NCBI GenBank assembly: GCA_028565635.1
Contig: JAOXYB010062723.1
Span: 1-22,534, forward strand
DNA: 22,534 nucleotides
Reading direction: 5' to 3'
From: Phoronis ovalis
Taxonomy: Eukaryota; Phoronida; Phoronidae
Under the pieces are notes generated by a model that made no database searches, was not told where the DNA came from, and saw only the letters and a list, made by a program, of their open reading frames with translations. Positions 14,250 through 22,534 of the stretch are shown piece after piece. The number at the start of each line of letters is the position of its first letter. Position 1 is the stretch's first letter. The translations under genes were made by a program, and so were the position numbers.

Positions 14250-14900
14250 GAGTGTAAACACTAAAATTAGGTGTGTAAATACATGAAAATTAAATAATGA
14301 ATTATTTAGTAGTTATATTAAGAAAGACAATTTTGAATTCAGATTGAGGGAGTATCCTAGTACTATTTTACAAATATTAAATGGTTATGTTTACAAATAC
14401 ATAAGAATTACCCTTCTTAATAGAAACAATCCAGAGAAAGCCGTTAGGTCGACAAGTACACAGCAATTATGAGGAATTAGTCATTAATTCCAACAAACAC
14501 CAAGAAATATTATGCACAATGGCAACAGCAAAATAGCAAAATAATACAGTACATGTGTTTCATAAATATCAAAATAGTTATGCTTCAAAATTCATAGGAT
14601 TACTGATGAATAATTAATTAATTATTATTATTTTATACTTAATAAATATACTGTACAAATATTAAGCTGAGATAGTAATCCAACAAGATTCAAGTCATTA
14701 AAACGGTCATGTTTAGAAATTCACGAGAATCACAATAAATCCTATATTAATAATTATTGTTTTATACCACGAAAGCACACAAGCAAGAAGCTTCTGGCAG
14801 TAGATATATAACGTTACTGTATCTTTCATAAATGTCCCAGAGGTTAGGTTCAAAATTCATAGAATTTCTAAGGAATTATTGAATAATTCTTATCATTCTA
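14250..14900. repeat. Diverged tandem repeat, roughly 130 bp units
   Basis: A core resembling GTTATGTTTCAAAATTCATA followed by a TTACTGATGAATAATTA-like tail recurs at about 14384, 14577, 14706 and 14843, with a weaker copy near 14268. The last three copies are spaced 129 and 137 bp. Other unit parts recur in register: TTTCATAAATRTC before the core in two copies, TTAATWATTATTRTTTTATAC after it in two, and ATTAAGCTSRG in two. It is probably an old satellite-like or amplified element. Unit borders are uncertain. Confidence 0.5.
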
Positions 14901-15441
14901 AGAAAACTAGAAAACTCTAAAATTAAGCTCGGCATTTGCCATGTAACTACTTTTCATGAGACATATATGTCACCTAAGAAACAGCTTATACATGGAAACA
15001 GGCACTTATCTGGAAGCAGATGATAGGGGATTATAATGGTAAATTATGAATACCAAATGGAATCCACCAATATATAAGGGTATGGTTGTGTTAGATAACT
15101 AGTAATTAATACAAATGGAATATTTATATTAAAATTCAGTGCATATCTGTTGTCCTTTGGAGCCAGTGGTATAAATTACCAGGGTCTAAAATGGAATTTT
15201 AAATGCTACTAAATGGTTTAGTCAATTATTCAGTGACCTTTCCTTGGCGAACCTATATCGGAAATATACTGCTCACATGATCAAATTGAAATCGTATCAA
15301 ATCAGTTTCGAAATGCCACTTGAAACACCATTGGTTAGAATGGTGTCGTTTGAATGGTATAAAGATTTTTTGTGTGAAGAATGTATAAACCTATTCCTGC
15401 ATATTTTAAGAAGATGAGCACTTTTTGACTTCACTGAGGGG
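14900..15441. other. Intronic DNA next to the coding exon
   Basis: No gene is recognisable. It contains a perfect 8-bp stem hairpin (15325-15346), 169 nt into the intron from the donor. In an unspliced message the channel frame would continue past the donor and stop at a TGA at 15444-15442. Confidence 0.6.
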
Positions 15442-15508
15442 TCATACACTGAATTTTACTATAGATATATTCCTGAAATCTTTTTGAAAGAAGGTAAAAA
15501 AGCAGGAT

Positions 15509-15516
15509 ACATACCC
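15509..15516 (-). other. 5' splice donor in the selectivity-filter glycine codon
   Basis: On the minus strand CTGGG is followed by GTATGTATCC. Splicing at GG|GTATGT (exon ends at 15515, intron starts at 15514) gives a phase-2 intron that splits Gly369 of the TLGYGD filter. As I recall, vertebrate Kv4 genes interrupt the same pore glycine, so position and phase look conserved. A donor four bases downstream (GTAT|GTATCC) cannot be ruled out from sequence alone but matches the consensus less well. Homology to Shal fails immediately after Tyr370, as expected for intron. Confidence 0.88.
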
Positions 15517-16620
15517 CAGTGTGGTCATTGTTACTATGGTATACCAGAAAGCAGCAGGAATGCTAGTAAACTTCGTCTTCTCCTCATTCTTCTCTGCGTA
15601 AAACATTACAGTGGCAAAAATGATAATTGCCATTGTAAGCGAAAATAGTAAAAATCCAAGTTCACTAGCACAACTTTTTAATGTGTATCCTAAAATTCTT
15701 AATCCTTGTGAATGCCGTGAGAATTTGAAAATTCGGAAAACTCTGAAAACCCTAAGTGTGACAAACGCACCACTAACATCATCATTCTCTGGCATAACCA
15801 AGCCTATATAGTATGGTAAAATGGCAACTAAGTCTATAACGCTCATTACACTTCGCATAAATTTACAACGATCCGGCGACGCAAAAAGTCGTAAACAATA
15901 CTCAAATGTAAAAATCATGACACAAGCTGTGTCCACACAGAAAAATATATCCTCATATCTGTCACCGCATGGCGGATTCGCATTCGTCCCCGGTACAATT
16001 CCACACGGGACAGTTTCTGACACATTTGCCATTACAGATATTGCAATAAAAAATCCTGTCACATAATAAAAAACTAAAGCTATCGTACTCGTATGTGGGT
16101 CTTCAAAAGCTTGCCACATTTTTTGTCGAAATGTAAATGTGGGATGTGATTCCCCATTTTCTGAGGTCTTTTCGTCCATCAACCGTTCACTATTTTCCCG
16201 TTTTCTGTCTCGGTAATCCTCATAACAACAATCCCCGATAATATCCGGCATAACGCCATAAAATGCCAACTCGTCATCATATGCCGCAACACATTCATGC
16301 TTTGGATAATGTAATTTTCCAGTTCTATAATAATTTAGTATATGCCTGAAGATATCTGGATCTCTATCAAAGAAATATTCATTTTTTTCTTCGTCATAAA
16401 AAAATTCTTTTTCAGTAGACCCCAAAAGAGAATCGGGGTATTTTTCCAGTGTATTTCTCCACACTTCAAATCTTCTTCCACTTACATTGACAATAATTTT
16501 TTCATCCGTTCTGTGGCTATCCCTTGTGACAGGAGGTGGGGGCATCGGATTCTGAGACACGGGCACCCACCCCACCGCCGTTGCCCTAGCGATTGGAAGC
16601 CAAGCCGCAACAGAGTTCAT
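15515..16620 (-). CDS. shal: Shal/Kv4 A-type voltage-gated K+ channel, first coding exon (partial)
   Basis: Subunit of a tetrameric plasma-membrane K+ channel; the Kv4 family carries fast-inactivating, subthreshold somatodendritic A-current. The exon gives 368 whole codons plus two bases of codon 369. Seen in order: a hydrophobic N-terminus (about 2-22, AAWLPIARA type, which in Kv4 drives inactivation and binds KChIPs); a T1 domain (about 40-138) with the Kv4 zinc motif HX5CX20CC as H104, C110, C131, C132; S1 about 178-199; paired cysteines C206 and C218 in the S1-S2 loop; S2 about 222-245 with F237 and E240; S3 about 258-276 with D263; S4 with R290, R293, R296, K299, R302; S5 about 319-341; pore helix with W359; then TMTTLG. 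The start is supported by homology to Shal N-termini, an in-frame TAG three codons upstream, and A at -3. The reading frame runs on to 15442, but those last 23 residues (from codon 370 on) are intron. S6 and the C-terminus are outside the window. No frameshift is seen. Confidence 0.97.
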
Positions 16621-16626
16621 TTTGCA

Positions 16627-16650
16627 CTATCTGCTAAGAAAGACAAAACA
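16627..16650 (-). other. 3' splice acceptor just upstream of the shal ATG (NAGNAG type)
   Basis: The minus strand reads TGTTTTGTCTTTCTTAGCAG and then ATAGTGCAAA before the ATG. This is a good polypyrimidine tract followed by tandem TAG and CAG acceptors, so the exon would start at 16633 or, more likely, 16630. That leaves only 10-13 nt of 5' UTR on this exon and implies at least one upstream non-coding exon. The in-frame TAG at 16629-16627 lies within the exon side and closes the frame before the ATG. An unspliced 5' UTR running through here is the alternative. Confidence 0.7.
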
Positions 16651-18681
16651 GATCTTATTTAATCTGACCGCCGAAATACAACTCGATCATCTCAGCTAAC
16701 TAATAAAACGTTGAAAGAAAGCCAGAATTTCTGACTAATGCAGATTATTGGAAAGAATGCATTAGTTCTATAAAAGCTTTTACATCAAACGGCTACTGAA
16801 CTTCAGTGGAATCCCGAATGTTACACCTGGAACCAAGATAATTTCTAAGCAGCTCGTGAGCATTCAATTAACGGTAACTTCTAAAAACGATGAAATTGTA
16901 TGAAATTTTGCATACAAACCTTGCATATAACTAATCAGTACTGTGACTTCTCTGCATACGTCATTTACGAAAGGTTTTATGGGGTAAATATGATGGTTTT
17001 GAATAAAATTACTCCTCTCCAATATAAATGTATGCACTGAAGCTACGCCATGATGAAAATCGAATTCAGTAAAGCATCTGTAGTATTAACTATTAAAAGT
17101 AAGGAGAATTTAATGCTTCATCAAGCATTCTGTTTCTTTGATACTCCTATAGCGGCGCTACAGGAATTTTTCATCTCGTCCACGAGTTGACAATGCATGT
17201 GAAATACTATAATTTAAGTTTTGATCAATGTATGAAGAGTGTAAATTAAAGAATTAAATTATTTTCCAGGCTGTTCCTTCAATTCTCCTGGCATATTGAT
17301 AAGCATTTGCTATTGGTTTTTGCCTGCATATTAAAATAGCCATAAATTCAATATTTTCGAAAAGAAAGCCAACCCCACTTCTTTACGCTATATATAGTTT
17401 GTTTATTTTATTGATAATTACCTGTGCAATTTCAGCTAAATATTGAAAGTTTGCCCAACTGTTATATTATAATATTATAGCCATATTTCTATGAAGTGTA
17501 GGTCAGCATGTGCCCATGTAACATCGTCTGCTAGCAAGAGCGCATCTGTCTTCTGATCTCTGAAGTGCTAGCTAATATTTGCCTGTTATATGCCTTGAAT
17601 TAAATTTCTAGACATGATTTTACCATAAAATGACAGCAGACTTACAATTGCTTATTCGTCTTAATATCTGAGTAAAAAAAATAGTACGTGACTTAGAAAT
17701 AAAGGTTTAGGTAACTTATTGCGGAAGGAGATTAACTCAACAACTGATTTGCAAGCGTTCGGTTATCTTAATTGTATATGGCGATTCAAAGTAAATGCCC
17801 TCTCAATGAGATTCTGATCTTGTCTGAAAATCTACATAATATTTAAATTCATGATTACAATATTTACCTGTTTTTTTCCAATGTACTTAATGGAGGCGGA
17901 TCTGGGGTTTTACGATGTTTTTGAGATTTCAAATCGAGTTGCGCAGATCTTAAGCGATTATATGTAAATTCTTGCAAAAAAATCATCAAACAGATTTCAT
18001 TTCCTTAAAACTGTTGTTGTTTTTGTAATATTTTCTTTTATTTCTGTTATTCCTTGGTTCAAAGTTATTTTTGTATGTTGTGTACTAACTGGATTCGTAT
18101 TTCAGATGGACTATTACGGAATCTAATAATGACAATATAAAACTCACATTTATAAAACTCAAGTTTACATATATTCTTGCAAAAAATTAAGCCTGTCCAC
18201 TGCAAATTGTAACAATTGCAGTGACCAGCAGCCCAGTCAGTAATTATACGCCAAGTTTTACTTTTAACGATAGCTTTAATAGTCCCGCCAAACGCCCCCT
18301 CTGGTGTCCATTCCAGACTGATCATTTTGAGAATTTTAGTTCTTTATTTCTCAAATATTAATCAAATAATTCCAATTTATTTAGAATAATACAAACTAAA
18401 TGCATGCAACTGTTACAGTGCGCGACAACCTATTGAATAGTGTATGGTGTACACAAAAAGAAATAAAAAAATAACCAGTGTTCTTCACAAACTATAATTT
18501 TGACTGGTGTAGAACATTATCCTTCAAAGTAATATTCCCGTATGTGTCGCTCTCGGGTTGCATATTCTGCTATTCTCTCGGGCGAAGATGTGACAAGAAC
18601 GCTGGATGGTACGTAGAAGAGCATATCAGCAATTAAAGGTTGAAGGTACCGCACTCTGTTTCATCAAGAAATGAAACTTAC
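16631..18681 (-). other. Putative 5'-UTR intron, no coding content seen
   Basis: Bounded by the candidate donor at 18682/18681 and the acceptor at 16631. The interval is AT-rich and contains no frame resembling a known protein. An 86-codon open frame at 18065..18325 (minus strand) has no recognisable domain. Weaker donor-like sites on the minus strand near 17418 and 17867 (CAG|GTAATT and CAG|GTAAAT) could be alternative exon ends. A short palindrome (18198-18223) and a G/C-rich motif (18289-18310) sit at its upstream end. Confidence 0.35.
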
Positions 18682-18770
18682 CTCTAGGCCTTGCAAGAAG
18701 AGAACAGACGCATGGAAATTAATTAGTAATTCCGTTGTTCATCAGCTAACTTTCACACACAATACAAATG
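18682..18770 (-). other. Candidate 5' non-coding exon of shal, donor at 18682
   Basis: The minus strand reads GGCCTAGAG|GTAAGTTTC, with the intron starting at 18681. It matches the metazoan donor consensus at every position except -3, and it is the best donor I found upstream of the coding exon. Paired with the acceptor at 16631 it gives an intron of about 2.05 kb. The exon's 5' end is a guess, placed about 25-30 bp downstream of the TATA-like element. No coding potential is claimed. Confidence 0.35.
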
Positions 18771-21700
18771 TTTCACACATAACCCGGCTTTATGATATAT
18801 AGACAGTGCACCCCGGAGCAATACCCAGTGATCAAGTTATAATTACATAAACTAGGGGCTTATGTCAAATATTTGCCTTGTTAAGTCAAAATAATATATT
18901 CTGTTCTTTTACGCCTTTAATACGATATTATAAAAATATACTGTGCGATAAAATTACAAACTTCTTTACAAAGTTTATTCATAAAGAAATATATAAGCGT
19001 GAATTACAAGTTAATACTTTCATTATTTAATTATTATATGCCTGGATTGTTTTGACTTATATATGATAATATGTTTTTAAACTTTGTCGCCTTTACTGTT
19101 ATTTCTCCAAATATATCTTTTTTCTCTATCGTTCCGTCTTTAGGGCACTTATACACACGACTTTTGATTGTTAACATTTCACGGGTTATTATTTTCAATT
19201 AAAATTCATGACGTATTTTTTGTATTCAAGAAGTGGAGCATAATCAAACACAATTCTACAAAATACACAAACGATATTATTATAACTTTATCGGAATCTG
19301 TCACTGGATGATGGCTTTATTTGAACTTAATTCTGTTACCAGGACCAGCAAACACTTAGGGTAAAAACGTAAATTCAGCTATAGCACCATAAACCTTGCC
19401 AGCGAGATGCGTGTGGTGACGTTTCTATTATATTCCATCATGTAGAATTCTGTCAATACCAACCCCAGGATACAACTTCGATTGCACTGGTATATTATAA
19501 TAGTTTATCTATTATCATTTTGCAGTATGATTGTGACGACATGTTTATGAAACTCGGGATACAACTGCATGACAAAACATCAAACGAATCTAACTTCTCT
19601 ATTGCCAAATAAAGTCCCTCCAAGCATCCTGGATCCGGTTTGTGAAATCAAAGCCCGGGAATCAGAGCGAAGCACTCGTAGCGCTAAAACAAAACTGGGA
19701 ACGAAGCGAACCATTTCAACTTAGTTCTAATCTGTGTTCCTAGAATACTAAAACAATGGTTGGAACTACATATACATGCTCACTGTTTTTAAAAATCTTG
19801 TGAAAAAGATTTTGGTAGTTCCTTTAATTGAAATTATCCGCCGTATCAGCTGGCATGCACCATCACATTCAAGATTATTTCTGTTGTGTAAGACGGTGTC
19901 AGTATCCGGGGTACGGTATACAGTCTGGGCTGTTTTGTCTGAATTTGTTTTCTGATGGTAAAAGTACCAATTGATTGTCTCCTGATGCGGTGTTAAAAAC
20001 ATAGTCGGATTTAGTATGTTACCCTAAAAAAAAACAATCAGAGAACATGCAGGCGATATGAAAGCAGATACTCATAGAGACGACCGTCATAAAAAAGCCA
20101 TTTTTATGATTTTGCTCAAATAAATAACGTACCCAACGCACGTAACCGCACAACGAATTATTTTAGCCTTTCACACGGGAAAATTTGTTAAAACTTTCGT
20201 TTATATTAACTGCTCCCCATGATGAGGATAGACAAAAACGAATGCAAAAATCGTCAATAGGCTTGTTCCAAACAAAAAGCTTGAAACTTTCACCGAATCT
20301 CTCTGCAAATTCTACTTCACTGTACGACTACCAGGCACCACCTGGTGGTAAGATATTATTTTTTCGGTTTAGTAGTTCAGGCGAATCCTTAATATAAAAT
20401 ATGTTATAAACAATTTGTATTTACTTTGATCTGTTACTGCTTTTACATGTGTTAAGGTGGCTAGTCCCATTCTGACAACATATTTACACTTTTCATTTTA
20501 CACACAAGTCCAAAATCCTACAGATACAAAGCTTAACTTTCCTAAAATTTACTTCCAACAGGGAAGTGTCTCATATTTTGCTCCATTGTAAATTTGCTTC
20601 TAAATATGTGGCATCAGAAAATATGAATTTGTTTGTGGCTGTTGGAATCTGAAGGGTCATCACTTTTGAATAAAGCAAAATGTAAAATATCTGAGGAACT
20701 ATTAGAGATGTATACTTGAAGTTTAATTTAATTAGTTTTGTGGGAATGTTGGACTTGTACATCTTAGAAGTTTAAAAAGTGTTTTTTAACCCAGCATGTA
20801 CCCTTGCTGACTATGTAATCATGTATGACATAGGAAAAGTAAATTTCCAGTCTTCAAGTTTCTACCTTTCTAAAAAGTGCATACTTTTGCTGTATTGTCT
20901 TACTTTTCATTTAAAATTTAACCAGTTCAGTTTCAAAATGTTGTGCTGAACCTCCCACGAAATACATAGCAGGACACTATTACCTTCGATGCATTTTGGA
21001 TGATCTAAAAGCAGTTTATAGTAGTTGCTATTGATATTGAGCAAAAGCGGCTTGAAACAACCTTCAAGCTTTTATAGTTAGTCTTTGGTGCTGGGAAGTT
21101 GCAAGTGTTGGAATTTTAAATAGGTCTTGAATAAAGAGTAAGGATAATAGCATCTAGGTTAAAGTTGAATAATTAACACATGTCAGACAGACAGCCAAAA
21201 CAAGAATCCTTTGGGTTTAAAATACTCTGTATATTCTGTACAACAACAAGTGATAAATTAATAAGCAATAACAAGTTATAATAATCAGCCTATAGAATAA
21301 TCCAATTACACAAGCTGAGGCATACATGTAACTATATCATTTTCTATGATACAAGGCATCTTTTTGCTTCATATCATATCATATACATGTATTTTCAGAA
21401 AAGGTCAAAATTTCAATGCAAATGGCATTTTGTTTGAAATCGCAATATAAAATTAGAGAACCTACAGCTTGCAAATCAGTTTGTTGAGTTAATGTGTATT
21501 ATATTTAAACACTTATGGTAACAATTAATAAATTGTCTTTACAAATCTGATAAATATACAGCAATGCTTACTAATAAGGCAACAGATCCTGGGATATGTA
21601 AACAGCAGATTCTTTTTAAATGTGTAAGAATTATTTTGGCCAAAATTTTAAATCAAAACTACTTATTTATAGTAGATAGTCATAAAAGCAGTAAATGATG

Positions 21701-22105
21701 GACTTCAATTTACTTAATCTGTCACTAAATTAACTTTCAAGTTCTAGTAAACATGTTCACAAATGTCTTCTGTCTGATCCATAATGCAACATCCATATTA
21801 CAAGTTGAAAAAATAAGTTAAATCTGCTAAAAAAATAAATTGAATTCCGCTGTCTATAAATTAAGAATTCACTAAAGAACACAATAATGGATTTTAAAAT
21901 GGTGATATAATTCATTCTATTCCACAAATAATACAAGATTGAGATAATAAGAAATATTTATGCTACCCTTGTGCATGGAACAGGTTTTGCATCAAGAAAT
22001 AAACAGAGGAATTAATCATAACTACTATGATACAACCTTCCAGTTTTTACAAATTTATATAACTTGAAACTTTGCATCTCCTCTGTCGCTAAACAATGTT
22101 TGGTT
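18683..22105. other. Region upstream of the channel gene, CpG-richer in its first part
   Basis: No protein-coding gene is recognisable on either strand. From about 18.4 to 20.4 kb CpG dinucleotides are clearly denser than in the intron: I counted about 33 in 19501-20400 against about 12 in 12001-12900. That fits a promoter or regulatory zone. From about 20.4 kb on the DNA returns to plain AT-rich sequence. Short open frames (19766..20002 minus, 20185..20397 plus, 20571..20762 minus) show no domain. Confidence 0.45.
18794..18801 (-). promoter_or_regulatory. TATA-like element, candidate core promoter of shal
   Basis: TATATATC on the minus strand, flanked by short G+C-rich patches (CTCCGGGGTGCAC upstream, AAAGCCGGG downstream). 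It lies about 110 bp upstream of the candidate 5'-exon donor at 18682. In DNA this AT-rich, TATA-like octamers are common by chance, so the call rests on position and the local change in composition. No initiator matching TCAKTY was seen at the expected distance. Confidence 0.2.
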
Positions 22106-22140
22106 AAGTAATCTAGGTATGGCACCTGGTTAAATTACTT
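22106..22140. repeat. Imperfect inverted repeat beside the tRNA-like relic
   Basis: AAGTAAT (22106-22112) pairs with ATTACTT (22134-22140), and an inner AGGT/ACCT pairing sits around a short loop. On the minus strand it follows the tRNA-like segment directly, so it may belong to the body of the same element. Confidence 0.5.
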
Positions 22141-22143
22141 GGC

Positions 22144-22210
22144 TAATGTCCGACTCTTTTTAGTAACCGAAAGATATACATCTAGCACTCTACCAACTTG
22201 GCAAGAACAA
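22144..22210 (-). other. Degenerate tRNA-like sequence (tRNA pseudogene or SINE head)
   Basis: The minus strand reads TTGCCAAGTTGGTAGAGTGC and continues with CTAGATGTATATCT. This matches the tRNA A-box/D-arm (TRGCNNAGYNGG, then TAGAG) with one mismatch, and then resembles a CTAGA...TCT anticodon arm. The D-stem no longer pairs properly and the B-box region is poorly conserved, so it is not a functional tRNA. The relic could be a tRNA pseudogene or the head of an old tRNA-derived SINE running leftwards. Confidence 0.35.
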
Positions 22211-22534
22211 ACATAACCGAGAAAGTTCTGCAAAGATTCTCAATATTTATATTGCACTTATCTTTTAATAACAGTCATCAAAATGTCATCGTACTAACTA
22301 CGTATCGCATTTACCAAATATCCCGCTCTGACTGATATCATGTTTCGAACGTGAAATCAAACATGCCTTCAAATTTTCTTCCACCTTGAATCAAATGTAT
22401 TAAAACTGCATATTACCGCACACCGATCTGACTTACTACAGCCTGTCTCTTTTGATTCCCCATTTTCTTCTGTGTATTTTCTATTCAAAAGAATGTGAAT
22501 ATCACAGAAGACATATGTAAAACATTACATGTGT
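22211..22534. other. Right-edge AT-rich DNA, nothing recognised
   Basis: No coding frame, RNA gene or clear repeat seen. Confidence 0.5.

Larger units (their letters stand above)
1446..14250. other. Long AT-rich intronic stretch without genes
   Basis: I saw no coding exon, rRNA or intact tRNA. What can be noted: an AAAT-rich patch near 8985-9050, a short TA run near 7547-7557, a T15 run at 10671-10685, an A12 run at 12307-12318, a C10-T-C6 tract at 13095-13111, a hairpin at 8099-8130, and a consensus CRE octamer at 11929-11936. Open frames here are short and without domains. Confidence 0.6.
1..15514 (-). other. First coding intron of the Shal channel gene (3' part outside the window)
   Basis: From the donor at 15514 to the left edge there is no exon I can recognise. 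I scanned the minus strand for the expected next exon (filter GDMVP, the S6 stretch LVIALPVPVIVSNF, then RIYHQNQRADK) and found no match by eye. The intron is therefore longer than 15.5 kb. Kv4 genes typically have a very long intron here. The DNA is AT-rich with simple repeats and two degenerate tandem-repeat patches, listed separately. Open frames inside it, on both strands, are all under 90 codons and have no recognisable domain. Confidence 0.75.

Noticed and set aside
15442-15514. The last 23 residues of the long minus-strand frame as part of the channel
   Set aside because: Homology to Shal ends at the filter glycine/tyrosine, where a GTATGT donor sits; the following residues do not match GDMVP or S6.
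15611-16662. Three plus-strand open frames (15611..15811, 15821..16066, 16342..16662)
   Set aside because: They lie antisense to the Shal coding exon, have no domain of their own, and are kept open by the codon structure of the opposite strand.
18065-18325. An 86-codon minus-strand frame in the putative 5' intron
   Set aside because: No recognisable domain or homology; cysteine/tryptophan-rich composition of a kind common in random frames.
20185-20397. A 70-codon plus-strand frame with a donor-like GGTG|GTAAGA near 20345
   Set aside because: No convincing acceptor upstream and no recognisable protein similarity; the donor-like site alone is not enough to call an exon.

Overview
This is an AT-rich animal (nuclear eukaryotic) window with very low coding density and clear spliceosomal signals. 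The one gene I can prove is on the minus strand. It is the first coding exon of a Shal/Kv4-type voltage-gated potassium channel (15515..16620). The exon encodes the cytoplasmic N-terminus, the zinc-binding T1 tetramerisation domain, S1 to S5 and the pore helix. It stops inside the first glycine codon of the K+ selectivity filter, where a GTATGT donor begins. The protein reads closest to arthropod-type Shal (for example the stretches [20 protein letters not shown] and [13 protein letters not shown]). That suggests a protostome or other invertebrate. A lophotrochozoan such as a mollusc is my guess from the AT-rich, microsatellite-bearing, long-intron context, but it is not proven.

Layout, in the direction of the gene (right to left). 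About 22.5 to 18.8 kb is upstream DNA, with a degenerate tRNA-like relic at the right end and a CpG-richer zone around 18.4-20.4 kb. At 18682 there is a strong donor (GAG|GTAAGT) with a TATA-like element about 110 bp upstream of it; I propose this as a 5' non-coding exon and core promoter. A putative 2-kb 5'-UTR intron follows and ends at a polypyrimidine/TAGCAG acceptor only about 10 nt before the ATG. Then comes the 1.1-kb coding exon. The remaining 15.5 kb, down to position 1, is part of the first coding intron. It holds no recognisable exon, only simple repeats, two degenerate tandem-repeat patches (a ~32-33 bp period near 1.2-1.45 kb and a ~130 bp period near 14.25-14.9 kb), small hairpins and a C-rich homopolymer. 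The left end of the window is a CA/TA microsatellite.

The rest of the channel (the GDMVP end of the pore loop, S6 and the C-terminal tail) must lie beyond the left edge, so the intron exceeds 15.5 kb. All other open reading frames in the window are short, low-complexity or antisense to the channel exon, and I do not call them genes. I found no undescribed multi-gene system here. The points most worth checking are the extra N-glycosylation sequon at the end of S1, the 5' exon/promoter model, and the two degenerate tandem repeats.
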